Shown here piece by piece: positions 35,316-44,409 of a stretch of 64,000 bases of DNA (within the stretch, counting starts at the first letter, position 1; each line of letters opens with the position of its first letter). The stretch comes from an uncultured Vibrio sp. (GTDB lineage: Bacteria; Pseudomonadota; Gammaproteobacteria; Enterobacterales; Vibrionaceae). Both the position numbers and the translations under genes were made by a program. The stretch covers positions 372,001 to 436,000 of the forward strand of contig CANNGN010000003.1 in assembly GCA_947504195.1 (NCBI GenBank), read 5' to 3'. The notes below the pieces were generated by a model, which worked only from the letters and a program-made list of their open reading frames with translations, made no database searches and was not told the DNA's origin.

Positions 35316-35431
35316 TTCCATCTCCAGCGTTTTATTGGGTAGAGTTTTAGCTTATGGGATTGTGTTCTGCGTGACTAACGGATAGTTTAAATACAATACA
35401 TTAATAAAACCGATGGGTAGTAAAAGCGATT

Positions 35432-36268
35432 ATGGATATTGAAGCGTTAAGGAGCTTTTTAGCGTTCGTTGAAACTGGAAGTTTTACTCGGGCAGCCAAA
35501 CAGATCAATCGAACTCAATCCGCTTTTAGTGCTCAAATGCGCAAGCTGGAAGAAGAGTTGAACGTATCATTATTCGAAAAAGAAGGCCGAAATCTCGTAC
35601 TCAGTGAAGCGGGCTTATCGCTGCGAACCCATGCCGAGCAATTGGTGAGTTTGCACAATAAAGCGATAAAACAGGTCCAACGTTATGAAGACAAGCGCCC
35701 ATTTCGCTTAGGTTGTCCTGATGATTACCACGATAAAATTCTGCCTAATGTCGTCAAAGCGTTGCAAATAACAGAACCAACCTGTTCGATTCACATCTTT
35801 AGTCAACCAAGTGTGACTTTACGAGCTTGGCTAGATGAAGGAAAGATCGACGCGGCGATTGTAACCCGTTCACCAAACAGTGAAGAAGGGTACTGGTTAG
35901 CGAAGGATCACGGCGTGTGGGTTGCGCACAGAGACATTGAATTCAATGATGCTCAACCGCTTCCCCTCGCCTTATTTCAAACCGATTGTAAGTATCATGC
36001 TGCTGCAATCGATGGGTTAACCAAAAACAGTATGCCTTATCACTTAGTTGCCTGTTGCAGCAGTTCGTCTGGATTAAACTCGATGGTCAAATCAGGCATT
36101 GCTGTGGGAGCTATGGGTCAACTGAGTATGGCGAAAAACCTACGAATCCTCGACAATATGCCACCGCTCCCTGTCGTCGATATTGTCCTTATAACGGGTG
36201 CCCAATCTCATCCGTTACTCGACAAAGAGTCCTTAGATCATTTAACCCGTTTTGTGAGTAATAACTAA
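35432..36268 (+). CDS. LysR-family regulator divergent from GST
   Basis: 278 residues. The HTH spans about residues 1-60 (ALRSFLAFVETGSFTRAAKQINRTQSAFSAQMRKLEEELNVSLFEKEG). The effector domain is slightly short for the family but otherwise normal, with LRLGCPDDYHDKILPNVV-type start and DAAIVTRSPNSEEGYWL. The gene faces the GST gene, a common arrangement for autoregulation and control of the neighbour. It ends 10 bases from the convergent response regulator. Confidence 0.9.
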   Translation: MDIEALRSFLAFVETGSFTRAAKQINRTQSAFSAQMRKLEEELNVSLFEKEGRNLVLSEAGLSLRTHAEQLVSLHNKAIKQVQRYEDKRPFRLGCPDDYHDKILPNVVKALQITEPTCSIHIFSQPSVTLRAWLDEGKIDAAIVTRSPNSEEGYWLAKDHGVWVAHRDIEFNDAQPLPLALFQTDCKYHAAAIDGLTKNSMPYHLVACCSSSSGLNSMVKSGIAVGAMGQLSMAKNLRILDNMPPLPVVDIVLITGAQSHPLLDKESLDHLTRFVSNN

Positions 36269-36278
36269 GTGTGAGCGC

Positions 36279-36917
36279 TTAATCAACCAAACCTTTTTCT
36301 ACCGCGTATTTCGCCATCTCTGCGGTAGAATGGACATCAAGTTTATGTTTAATATTTTGGCGATGTGTTTCTACGGTGCGGTAGCTGATATCCAACATTG
36401 AGGCGATTTTTTTGCTGCTACAGCCTTGTGCAACTAATTTGAGCACCGCTTCTTCGCGACGACTTAAAGGGTTCGGTTTTTGCGCGGCCGGAATAACTTC
36501 GGAAGTAAACAAGGTTTGCGTAGTGGTTTCGCAAAAGTATGTCGATCCAGAGTGAACCGTTTTTATTGCTTGAACCATTTTCTCTGCTGAAATTTCTTTC
36601 AACATATACCCAACCGCTCCCGCCTGCATGACATTCATAATGTATTCGCGATTGTCATGCATGGTTAACATTAACACTTTGACGTCGGGAAACTCTTCTT
36701 TAATGAGCTTGGTAGCATCAATGCCGTTCATTTTAGGCATGCTGACATCCATCAGTACCACGTCAGGCAAGTGCTGTGTCACCACATCGATAGCTTCTAG
36801 CCCATTGCAGGCAGTCGCAACGACATCGATTTGAGGCTCAAGTTTTAGGCGAGCGATAAACCCTTCTAACACCACCTGATGATCATCTACAATGACAATT
36901 CTTATCGACCTTTCCAT
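36279..36917 (-). CDS. NarL/FixJ-type response regulator
   Basis: 212 residues. The receiver domain has the acidic pair D11-D12, phosphoacceptor D57 (VVLMDVSMPKMNG) and LTMHDN and GYMLKE segments. The C-terminal LuxR-type HTH spans about 149-212 (LSRREEAVLKLVAQGCSSKKIASMLDISYRTVETHRQNI). Its start overlaps the 3' end of the histidine kinase gene by 16 bases, so both are translated together. The nearby TRAP operon is the likely target, as judged from position only. Confidence 0.95.
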   Translation of the reverse strand: MERSIRIVIVDDHQVVLEGFIARLKLEPQIDVVATACNGLEAIDVVTQHLPDVVLMDVSMPKMNGIDATKLIKEEFPDVKVLMLTMHDNREYIMNVMQAGAVGYMLKEISAEKMVQAIKTVHSGSTYFCETTTQTLFTSEVIPAAQKPNPLSRREEAVLKLVAQGCSSKKIASMLDISYRTVETHRQNIKHKLDVHSTAEMAKYAVEKGLVD

Positions 36918-38278
36918 ACCATTAATCCATCTAAATTGAGCAACACCGTTATTTCTGTGCCAAATTTTGGCTCACTGGATAGCTCAAACTCGCCACCCAT
37001 AAACTCGACACGTTCACGCATATTTCGTAATCCGATACCCTTTTTTACCGATGCATCAGTTGCTTGAAAACCAATACCATCATCTCGAATAATTAACTGC
37101 AACATTGTTCCCATTTGTTGCAATATCACGGTAATCTTCGACGCTTTTGCATGTTTTTCTATATTGGTAAGTGATTCTTGCGTTACACGATATAAGGTTG
37201 TGGCCACTTCTGATTTAAGTTTCCCTTCTTCGGTATCAAACAGGGTTTCAACTTCTATTTCGGTATGAGAGTTAAAATCCTTCAATAACGTTGTCAACGC
37301 TGCTTCAAGCCCTAAATCATCTAACGCACTCGGTCTGAGGTTATGAGAAATTCGCCGAACTTCATTAATTGCGGTAGAAAGTGAACTTTGAGACTTATCA
37401 AAATGATGGCATAAAGAACCATCCAACGACAAATGCTTCATCTGATTTTTAAGTAACTCGAGGTGGCACTTGCTCGATACCAGTAACTGATTTATACCAT
37501 CGTGAAGTTCTCGCGCTAAGTGCTTTTTCTCATCTTCCTGAAATGACATGGTTTTATTGACTAACTCAATCAAGTTTCGGTCAGCCAAACGATGTTCGTG
37601 AAGATTAATCGCGAGTGTCAGAACAATGATTATCGCGACAGTAACGGCCAAAATGGACACCACAGAAAAGAAGGTCGTTTCAATATTGGTATTTACGGTA
37701 TCATGCATATGCAGCACATCATTACTGATATCTTCAATATACAAACCCGTTCCAATCATCCACTGCCATTTATCAAGCAATGTAGCGTAGCTGAGTTTCT
37801 GCACAATTTCATTGGTGGACGGTTTTTGCCATAAGTAACGATGAAATCCTCCACCAGCCTGGGCTTGATAGATGAGTTCTTCAATAAGAAAGTCACCATT
37901 ACTATCCTGTAAACCAATCAGGTTTTTCCCGACAAGATCCGGCATGATCGGATGAACGAGATTCACCCCTTCGATATCGTACGCAAAGAAGTAGCCGTCA
38001 TTGCCGTAGCGCATTTTATTTAATATTTCTTTGACTGCCTCTTTAGCTTGCTCGTCATCTTTTGAAGCATTTTGATAGATCGGCATTATTGCGCCAATCG
38101 CGATATCTACGCTGTCTTTAAGTGACGATTCTCGAGACTGAATAAGGTTGTCGCGAAATATTTGGATCTCTTTATTGCCAAGAGATTTGGCCTGATATAT
38201 AGAGATCCAACTGATACTGGCACTGACCAAAATCAATGGGATGAGAGTCAATAGAATTAACTTTAATTTCAAAGGCAT
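36902..38278 (-). CDS. Cache-domain sensor histidine kinase (NarX-like output)
   Basis: 458 residues. TM1 at about 7-28, a periplasmic single Cache_2 domain (about 35-190, NDGYFFAYDIEGVNLVHP, WQWMIGTGLYIEDI), TM2 at about 203-224, then a HisKA_3 domain with H259 (HLARELHDGINQLL), and a HATPase with N372 (TNIEKHA), DDGIGF at 399-404 and GIGLRNMRERVEFMGGE. It pairs with the response regulator just downstream. Cache_2 domains in this setting sense small organic acids, which fits the adjacent TRAP transporter. GGGGGAAGAG precedes the ATG. Confidence 0.94.
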   Translation of the reverse strand: MPLKLKLILLTLIPLILVSASISWISIYQAKSLGNKEIQIFRDNLIQSRESSLKDSVDIAIGAIMPIYQNASKDDEQAKEAVKEILNKMRYGNDGYFFAYDIEGVNLVHPIMPDLVGKNLIGLQDSNGDFLIEELIYQAQAGGGFHRYLWQKPSTNEIVQKLSYATLLDKWQWMIGTGLYIEDISNDVLHMHDTVNTNIETTFFSVVSILAVTVAIIIVLTLAINLHEHRLADRNLIELVNKTMSFQEDEKKHLARELHDGINQLLVSSKCHLELLKNQMKHLSLDGSLCHHFDKSQSSLSTAINEVRRISHNLRPSALDDLGLEAALTTLLKDFNSHTEIEVETLFDTEEGKLKSEVATTLYRVTQESLTNIEKHAKASKITVILQQMGTMLQLIIRDDGIGFQATDASVKKGIGLRNMRERVEFMGGEFELSSEPKFGTEITVLLNLDGLMVWKGR

Positions 38279-38290
38279 TTCTCTTCCCCC

Positions 38291-38324
38291 AAAAATAGGA
38301 AAACCGCTCGTAGACTACGAGCGG
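38291..38324 (-). terminator. Terminator after TRAP operon, in HK leader
   Basis: On the minus strand CCGCTCGTAG (38324-38315, read in reverse) pairs with CTACGAGCGG (38313-38304), giving a stem of 8-9 bp, followed by TTTTCCTATTTTT. It ends the TRAP transcript only 26 bases before the histidine kinase start, so read-through would carry transcription into the two-component genes. Confidence 0.75.
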
Positions 38325-38383
38325 CTCACCATAACAAACAATGTTACTAATTTGTTAGATTCAAGGTTTAATCTAGAATTCGA

Positions 38384-39667
38384 TCACATTCCATATAAAC
38401 CTGGGAATACTAACAAACTCACTAATACCACCACTTGAATCAAGATAAACGGAATAACACCACGATAGATGTCCATTGTCGTCACCCCTTTTGGTGCTAC
38501 ACCTTTTAAATAGAACAAGCTAAACCCAAATGGTGGCGTAAGGAAGGAGGTCTGCAAATTCATCGCTATCAGGATTGCAAACCACACCATATTGATTCCC
38601 ATCAACTCAGCGACTGGCGCAATAATCGGCACAATGATAAAACAGATTTCAACGAAGTCGATAAAGAACCCGAGAATCAAAATCACCAACATGACGATAA
38701 TTAAGAAACCCCATTTTTCTCCTGGAATTTCAAGCATCCACTCTTCGACTAAAAGATCACCGCCGGTATAGGTAAACGCCATTGAAAATGCCGTCGCTCC
38801 TAACAAAATAGCAAATACCATCGCGGTAACTTTTACGGTTTCTTTCGATGCGTCGTACAGCATATGAAAACTAAATTGCTTGTATAGCAACGCAAGTATA
38901 ATCGCACCAGCACCACCTAATGCCGCAGACTCAGTCGGTGTTGCAACACCCGCAAAAATAGACCCTAATACCACAATGATAAGTGCAAGTGGTGGAACCA
39001 CCGCTTTTAACGCAGTTAAGACTTCTTGACGTCGCGATATCGAATCATCACGCTCAATAGGTTGGGCTGACTCAGGATTCATTTTTGCGTAAATCAATAT
39101 ATAAACAATGTACGCACCGACTAAGACAATACCCGGTCCAATTGCAGCCTGAAATAGATCACCGACCGGGACACCGAGTACATCTCCTAACAGTATTAAG
39201 ATAATCGAAGGGGGAATGATTTGACCCAATGTACCTGAAGCGCAAATCGTGCCGCATGCAAGACCTTTGTCATAGTTATATTTGAGCATGACTGGCAGTG
39301 AGATCAATCCCATCGCAACAACAGAAGCACCAACCACGCCTGTTGACGCCGCCAATAAAGCACCGACTAAGACAGTTGAAATCGCGATCCCGCCTCGTAC
39401 TCCACCGAATAAACGCCCCATGGATTCCAACAGTTGCTCAGCGAGTCTAGTTTTCTGCAAAACCAAACCCATAAAGACAAACAGAGGTACAGCCATCAGC
39501 ACTGTATTTTCCATAATCGACTGAATTCGATAAGGCATAAAGGCGAACATCTCAAAACCTTCCGCCCAAACACCGAATAATAGTGCAATGCCACCAAAGG
39601 TGAAGGCGACAGGAAACCCTAACAGTAGCGCAAATAGAGCGACAAAGAACATTACGATTCCGATCAT
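38384..39667 (-). CDS. dctM: TRAP transporter large permease DctM
   Basis: 427 residues with about 12 membrane helices. Signatures are GGVRGGIAISTVLVGALLAASTGVVGA, CASGTLGQIIPPSI at about residues 142-155, GVATPTESAALGG, and MNLQTSFLTPPFGFSLFYLKGVAP. It is the sodium-driven permease of a TRAP uptake system. It overlaps dctQ by four bases and is the last gene of the operon dctP-dctQ-dctM. The substrate is set by DctP. Confidence 0.96.
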   Translation of the reverse strand: MIGIVMFFVALFALLLGFPVAFTFGGIALLFGVWAEGFEMFAFMPYRIQSIMENTVLMAVPLFVFMGLVLQKTRLAEQLLESMGRLFGGVRGGIAISTVLVGALLAASTGVVGASVVAMGLISLPVMLKYNYDKGLACGTICASGTLGQIIPPSIILILLGDVLGVPVGDLFQAAIGPGIVLVGAYIVYILIYAKMNPESAQPIERDDSISRRQEVLTALKAVVPPLALIIVVLGSIFAGVATPTESAALGGAGAIILALLYKQFSFHMLYDASKETVKVTAMVFAILLGATAFSMAFTYTGGDLLVEEWMLEIPGEKWGFLIIVMLVILILGFFIDFVEICFIIVPIIAPVAELMGINMVWFAILIAMNLQTSFLTPPFGFSLFYLKGVAPKGVTTMDIYRGVIPFILIQVVVLVSLLVFPGLYGM

Positions 39668-40206
39668 GATTGACTCCCCTTCTCTTCGTCAAAATGCCTT
39701 TTAGGGCTGATAATATTGTTGATTGAATGCAGCATCATCCCAATTCCACTCAATGCCATAAATCCAAACGATACTGGGATCATCGCTTTAATAATCCAGC
39801 GGTATGGCAAGCCGCCTGGATCTCCCGATGTTTCACCAAGTAAATAGCTTTCTTTTGCAAAGTCGATACCGTACCAAGTAACAAGAAGGCAAAAAGGAAG
39901 TAAGAAAATTAGAGTGCCGAGTAAGTCGATGATAGACCGTGCGCGTAGCGATAATCGCTCATAAAAAACATCAACTCGGACATGTCCTGCTGCTCGAATC
40001 GCATAAGGTACACCAAGTAAGAAAACACTAGAAAATAGATGCCATTCAAGTTCTTGAAATGCTATCGACACATCATTGAAGGCATAACGCATCACTACAT
40101 CGTAAACAACATTAAGAACTAACAAGATAAATAGGATACTTGCCAACCACCCTAATTTATCGCTAACTCGATTGAGTATTTGTTCCAACTTAATCAGGCT
40201 TCTCAT
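39664..40206 (-). CDS. dctQ: TRAP transporter small permease DctQ
   Basis: 180 residues from the ATG at 40206, chosen because GGAG lies six bases upstream; an ATG at 40221 is in frame. Four membrane helices; the segment AFQELEWHLFSSVFLLGVPYAIRAAGHVRVDVFYERLS is the DctQ signature. It joins DctM in the membrane. Overlap with dctM is four bases; the gap to dctP is 91 bases and holds a hairpin. Confidence 0.94.
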   Translation of the reverse strand: MRSLIKLEQILNRVSDKLGWLASILFILLVLNVVYDVVMRYAFNDVSIAFQELEWHLFSSVFLLGVPYAIRAAGHVRVDVFYERLSLRARSIIDLLGTLIFLLPFCLLVTWYGIDFAKESYLLGETSGDPGGLPYRWIIKAMIPVSFGFMALSGIGMMLHSINNIISPKRHFDEEKGSQS

Positions 40207-40230
40207 TCCAAACTCCAACATGTAGCCAAT

Positions 40231-40261
40231 TTAAAATTGCGCTGCCAGTTATTGACAGCGC
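40231..40261 (-). terminator. Intercistronic attenuating hairpin between dctP and dctQ
   Basis: GCGCTG (40261-40256 on the minus strand) pairs with CAGCGC (40244-40239), followed by AATTTTAA. Such a partial terminator or stabiliser after the binding-protein gene is usual in TRAP operons, where DctP is needed in excess over the permease. Confidence 0.45.
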
Positions 40262-40297
40262 TGATTATTATTATCGTGTTTTATTGCAATCTAGAGT

Positions 40298-41398
40298 TTA
40301 CTGACTCTCAGCTTGGCTATTGAGGTAAGCACGGTGAGAGATGTCAGTCCATGAACGAACTTGTTCTAAGTAGTTCGCTTGAGACTCTTGTATTTCTTGC
40401 GTTAGTGGATCTTTCTCTGCGTGTTGTGCTAACAATTTATCGTTAGCTGCGCGGATTGCAGTCATTACTTCTGCTGGGAAATCTTTCACTTCAACATCTG
40501 GATATTCCGTTTTAATTGATACCCAGTTTTTGCCACTTTCGTGTGTCGCTTGAGTATACATATCGTAAGCGGCTGTGCGCATTGAAATTCTCAAAATCTC
40601 TTGTAGATCTTCTGGTAACTTCTCATACACTTTTTTGTTCACAAGAAACTGAAGTTCAGTGCCTGGCTCATGCCAACCTGTATAGTAGAACTTCGCTATT
40701 TTGTGGAAACCCATACGTAAATCAAGAGAAGGACCTACCCATTCTAACGCATCAATAGTACGGCGTTCAAGTGACGTATAAAGCTCACCTGGGGCGATAT
40801 TGGTCGGCTTAGCACCAAGCTCTGCTAGAATTTCACCGGCAAAACCTGGAATACGCATTTTCAGACCTTCAAGATCTTTAACCGAGTTGATCTCTTTTTG
40901 GAACCATCCGCCCATCTGAGTATCGGTATTACCACCAGGGAAAGAAAGCAAGTTATGTGGAGAATAAACCTTATCCATCAATTCCATACCACCACCGTGG
41001 TAGAACCAAGCATATTGCTCAGAAGGCGTCATACCGAAAGGCATAGAGGTAAAGTAAAGGGTGTTCGGAACTTTGCCTTTCCAATAATATGAAGCCGAGT
41101 GCCCCATATCATATTGACCAGATTTAACCATATCAAAAACACCGAGCGGTGCTTTATGCTTATTGGATGAATCGATGCGAATTTTCAAGCGACCATTCGA
41201 CATTTTTTCTGCCATTGCCGCCATGTTCTTAGTTGCGTCGCCAAAGATAGGGAAATTAGGTCCCCACGTTTCAGCAAGCTTTAGACGATACACTTTGTCA
41301 TCTGCAGAGGCACCGGTTGCTATGATCGCGGTGCAGGTTGCAACGATGATCATTGTCCCTTTGAAGACTCGTTTCACTGATTTTTTAACTAGACTCAT
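40298..41398 (-). CDS. dctP: TRAP transporter solute-binding protein DctP (TakP-like)
   Basis: 366 residues with a signal peptide ending near GASA|DDK. Ligand-binding features of the DctP family include LKLAETWGPNFPIFGDATKNM, LEGLKMRIPGFAGEILAELGA, whose arginine should clamp a carboxylate, and ALEWVGPSLDLRMGFHKIAKFYYTGWHEPG. The last segment closely resembles TakP-type proteins that bind 2-oxo acids or lactate. It is the first gene of the operon; a nested stem-loop lies in its leader. Confidence 0.95.
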   Translation of the reverse strand: MSLVKKSVKRVFKGTMIIVATCTAIIATGASADDKVYRLKLAETWGPNFPIFGDATKNMAAMAEKMSNGRLKIRIDSSNKHKAPLGVFDMVKSGQYDMGHSASYYWKGKVPNTLYFTSMPFGMTPSEQYAWFYHGGGMELMDKVYSPHNLLSFPGGNTDTQMGGWFQKEINSVKDLEGLKMRIPGFAGEILAELGAKPTNIAPGELYTSLERRTIDALEWVGPSLDLRMGFHKIAKFYYTGWHEPGTELQFLVNKKVYEKLPEDLQEILRISMRTAAYDMYTQATHESGKNWVSIKTEYPDVEVKDFPAEVMTAIRAANDKLLAQHAEKDPLTQEIQESQANYLEQVRSWTDISHRAYLNSQAESQ

Positions 41399-41416
41399 TT
41401 TTTGCGTCCTTTTTTA

Positions 41417-41454
41417 TTGTCATCATGCTTACCCCCGGTAAGCACACGTGACAA
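41417..41454 (-). promoter_or_regulatory. Nested stem-loop in dctP 5' leader
   Basis: TGCTTACC (41426-41433) pairs with GGTAAGCA (41437-41444) around CCC; outside it TTGTCA (41417-41422) pairs with TGACAA (41449-41454), with small internal loops. It lies 19-56 bases before the dctP ATG, just upstream of the AAAAGGACG Shine-Dalgarno sequence, and could stabilise the mRNA or control its translation. Confidence 0.6.
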
Positions 41455-41536
41455 CAATGGACAAATTAGTCGTTATAAAATATCGGCGAGAACACGCATT
41501 GAAGTAACAAAAAAAACCCAGGTCACACCTAAGTAT

Positions 41537-41552
41537 TACGTATTAATACGTA
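41537..41552. promoter_or_regulatory. Palindrome TACGTATTAATACGTA
   Basis: A perfect 16-base palindrome about 140 bases before the dctP start. A related dyad, TACGT-AAGA-ACGTA (45572-45585), lies about 50 bases before serC, and a single TACGTA occurs at 41631-41636. A dimeric regulator site is a reasonable guess; nothing shows which protein. Confidence 0.4.
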
Positions 41553-41775
41553 GGAAATTAGACTTTTAAAATTTAATAATATGATTTTATTTGATTTTAA
41601 TTTTAAAACCAAAATTATGGATTGTAATTATACGTACGAATTAATAATTGCCATCAATAACATAGTTGTTACTAATTTGTGATCCAAATCTGATTAGATT
41701 CAAACGAACACAATCATTTAAGGGCTAGTGATTCATTATATAGAAAATGATCTTTGCTAAATTAAGAGTTAAATT

Positions 41776-42252
41776 CTAATCAATCCCTTCGAGTTTCAAT
41801 AATGCTTCCTTGCGCTCAATACCACCAGCATACCCAGTAAGCTTGCCATTAGCCCCCACTACGCGATGACATGGAATAACAACCGACACTGGGTTTTTCC
41901 CGTTTGCCGCGCCAACTGCTCGTACAGCCTTAGGTTTTCCAATGGCTTGCGCTATTTGCTTATAACTGCAGGTTTCGCCAAAAGGTATTTGAGCCAATGC
42001 TTGCCAGACTTCTTGTTGGAACGGCGTACCTTTTGTATCAATTGGAAGATCAAACGCGCGCCTGTCTTGATTAAAGTATTCACTCAGTTGTCTAACAGCT
42101 TGAGTCAGAATTGGATGCTCATCCGCACGCTTTCCAAGCGCATCAGGCATTGTGGTATGAGTATCGAACCAAATCCCCGACACTCCTTTATCTGTGGTTT
42201 GAATAACGACTTCACCGAGCTGGCTCGGCATCGTGGTAAAATAGGTCATCAT
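41776..42252 (-). CDS. ogt: Methylated-DNA-protein cysteine methyltransferase
   Basis: 158 residues from the ATG at 42252, two bases after the alkA stop codon and preceded by GGAA; an ATG at 42267 inside alkA is possible. The acceptor cysteine C128 is in IPCHRVV, and the DNA-binding helix (GETCSYKQIAQAIGKPKAVRAVGAANG) has the arginine finger R111. It removes alkyl groups from O6 of guanine by suicidal transfer to the cysteine. It forms a repair operon with alkA. Confidence 0.95.
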   Translation of the reverse strand: MMTYFTTMPSQLGEVVIQTTDKGVSGIWFDTHTTMPDALGKRADEHPILTQAVRQLSEYFNQDRRAFDLPIDTKGTPFQQEVWQALAQIPFGETCSYKQIAQAIGKPKAVRAVGAANGKNPVSVVIPCHRVVGANGKLTGYAGGIERKEALLKLEGID

Positions 42253-42254
42253 GA

Positions 42255-43040
42255 TTATTGATTCCATAGGTGAAACGTTGCGTAACTTCCCCAAGGGGCT
42301 GCGGTCTCTCGATTCAGGTTTGGATAGTGACTCATTCTTTTTTTGACAATTAAATCGGTATCCAAAAAGCAATTCGGTAAAGACAAACCTCTTAACAATA
42401 CGTAATTCACTGTCCAAGGACCAATACCTTTGATCGCTAACCATTCATTCGGATCGCTGTTTGGGTAATCAATCATAAACTGCGCAAAGCGTTTTAAGGT
42501 ATCTTTTCGGCTCTGAGGCATTTTTAAAAAGCTTAAATCGGTGGTGATGAGATCAGAAGGAGTTGGAAAAGAGATAACGGATTCACTATCGGAGATGTGG
42601 TGCACCAGCCTATTAAGCTGACCTATAGCGGCTTTGACGGAGACTTGCTGGCCGATAATGGCTCTGACTCCGGCCTCCCATGGACTCCATACTCCCGGAA
42701 TCCGAATGCCTTGATGTTTGATTAGGCCTGGCGCATGAGATTCCAAATGTGCTTCAATTATCCGAGTATTAGCGTCTAAATCCAACATTCGACGTACCAT
42801 TGAAACGAGAGGCGTCAGTATCAAGGCATCATCGAGTTCAACGTCGAGATCGATACATTGAGTGCTTGCATCCAGTTGTAGTTTGAACCACGCGCTTTTC
42901 CCCTCAATGATCACATAACGTGAATAGCTCGTCTCGTCGACCATCTCCAAGTCGTCGATCATTCTCAATTGATAAAACTCTAAGATATGTTGCCAGTTAA
43001 GATCGCCATTAAACTCAAGGTGAATTTTATGCGTTTCCAT
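42255..43040 (-). CDS. alkA: DNA-3-methyladenine glycosylase II (AlkA)
   Basis: 261 residues from the ATG at 43040 (GAGAAAG upstream); an ATG at 43064 lacks a ribosome-binding site. The helix-hairpin-helix lies at AIKGIGPWTVNYVLLRGL (about 202-219) and the catalytic aspartate is D229 in FLDTDL. It excises 3-methylated and other alkylated purines. It lacks the Ada-type N-terminal module found in some Vibrio and actinobacterial fusions. The ogt gene follows immediately. Confidence 0.93.
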   Translation of the reverse strand: METHKIHLEFNGDLNWQHILEFYQLRMIDDLEMVDETSYSRYVIIEGKSAWFKLQLDASTQCIDLDVELDDALILTPLVSMVRRMLDLDANTRIIEAHLESHAPGLIKHQGIRIPGVWSPWEAGVRAIIGQQVSVKAAIGQLNRLVHHISDSESVISFPTPSDLITTDLSFLKMPQSRKDTLKRFAQFMIDYPNSDPNEWLAIKGIGPWTVNYVLLRGLSLPNCFLDTDLIVKKRMSHYPNLNRETAAPWGSYATFHLWNQ

Positions 43041-43110
43041 CTTTCTCTGTCTTTTGTTGTTCATTAGGAGAAGACAAGCTTACCTCATCTCTCCTAAGTT
43101 TGTACGAACT

Positions 43111-44280
43111 CTACACACTGCGAACATGAAAGACGTGTTCTACGGCAGACACTTTGTTTATTAATTCAAGAGTTGGTTCTTGCTCAATATCCATGATGGT
43201 ATAGGCAATATCGTCTCGACTTTTGTTCACCATATCCAACACGTTAATATTGAGTTCAGCAAGTAAAGTCAGCACGGTGCCAAGCACTTTTGGCACGTTG
43301 TCGTTAGCAAACGTTAGACGAAAGCCGGTAGTACGTTCCATTGCAATGGATGGGAAATTAACCGAGTTAACAATATTGCCGTTCTCAAGAAAGTCGACTA
43401 ATTGTTTCGCTCCCATAATCGAGCAATTTTCTTCCGCTTCAACAGTACTGGCCCCAAGGTGAGGGAACAAAATAACCTTATCATGTTTAATCAAGGCTTC
43501 ACTCGGGAAATCAGCGATATAAGCGTCTATTTTACCGGTATCTAACGCTGCAATAATATCGGCCTCAACCACCAATTCACCCCGGGCTAGGTTAATGATT
43601 TTTGCGCCATCTTTAATGGCTGATAATGACTCCTCATTAATAAACCCAGTAGTTGCCTCAATAGCAGGTACATGGAGAGTAATATAATCAGATCGCGCTA
43701 GGAGCGAGTTTAAGTTTTCGGCACGACTGACTTTCGAAGACAATTGCCATGCTGCTTCAACGCTTAATTTAGGATCGTAACCAATCACGTTCATGCCTAA
43801 ACCCAAGGCTAAATTGGCAATTTTAGCGCCTATCGCACCTAAACCAACCACACCCAAAGTTTTCCCATCGAGTTCCGAGCCACCATATTGCTTTTTGCCC
43901 AATTCAACTTTCTTATGAAGTTCAGCGGCATCGGTAATATCAGCTAAGGAATCGACATAATTCATACTTTGTGTGATGCCGCGAGAGCCCAACAATAAGC
44001 TGGCCAATACCAACTCTTTCACAGCGTTAGCATTTGCCCCAGGTGTATTGAAAACGACAATACCTTTGGGAGTATAATCCGCCACAGGAATATTGTTCAC
44101 TCCAGCGCCAGCACGAGCCACAGCCAATACCGATTCTGGTAATGTTTCGTTATGAAGTTTATGGCTACGTAATAAAATAGCGTCTGGGTTATCTTGGCTA
44201 GATGAAATATCGTATCGCTCAGCAGGGAAAACACTCAACCCTTTCGCTGCGATGTTGTTGTAGGTTCTTATTTTTTTCAT
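43111..44280 (-). CDS. serA: D-3-phosphoglycerate dehydrogenase
   Basis: 389 residues. The NAD-binding motif is GVVGLGAIGA (143-152); the catalytic residues expected are R233 (NLARGEL), E261 (DFPSEAL) and H274 (LFPHLGAST). A C-terminal ACT-like domain (about 318-389, NINVLDMVNKSRDDIAYTIMDIE) may sense serine. It oxidises 3-phosphoglycerate to phosphohydroxypyruvate. The N-terminal region (KGLSVFPAERYDISSSQ) is shorter than in E. coli SerA, matching the compact type. It lies after a serC-type gene, with which it forms the first two steps of serine synthesis. Confidence 0.9.
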   Translation of the reverse strand: MKKIRTYNNIAAKGLSVFPAERYDISSSQDNPDAILLRSHKLHNETLPESVLAVARAGAGVNNIPVADYTPKGIVVFNTPGANANAVKELVLASLLLGSRGITQSMNYVDSLADITDAAELHKKVELGKKQYGGSELDGKTLGVVGLGAIGAKIANLALGLGMNVIGYDPKLSVEAAWQLSSKVSRAENLNSLLARSDYITLHVPAIEATTGFINEESLSAIKDGAKIINLARGELVVEADIIAALDTGKIDAYIADFPSEALIKHDKVILFPHLGASTVEAEENCSIMGAKQLVDFLENGNIVNSVNFPSIAMERTTGFRLTFANDNVPKVLGTVLTLLAELNINVLDMVNKSRDDIAYTIMDIEQEPTLELINKVSAVEHVFHVRSV

Positions 44281-44364
44281 ATTATTTTTATGTGTTCCAC
44301 GTTGTTACAAATGAAGTATCGCTCAATCGAATTATTATTTGTATGAGAATGAAAAAGCGATATT

Positions 44365-44391
44365 GGTTAACAGAAAGCGTTTCTGTTAACC
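44365..44391 (-). terminator. Strong hairpin between serC and serA
   Basis: GGTTAACAGAAA (44365-44376) with TTTCTGTTAACC (44380-44391), a perfect 12-bp stem around GCG. It lies 18 bases after the serC stop codon. On the minus strand no U-run follows directly; a CTTTTTC comes about nine bases later. It may be a partial terminator or processing site between the two genes. Confidence 0.55.
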
Positions 44392-44409
44392 CTATTTATC
44401 TTATTTTTA

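Larger units (their letters stand above)
41399..41775. other. Intergenic region upstream of dctP
   Basis: 377 AT-rich bases. They hold the nested stem-loop in the dctP leader, a palindrome with TACGTA at 41537-41552, another TACGTA at 41631-41636, and presumably the dctP promoter. No gene was seen. Confidence 0.55.
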
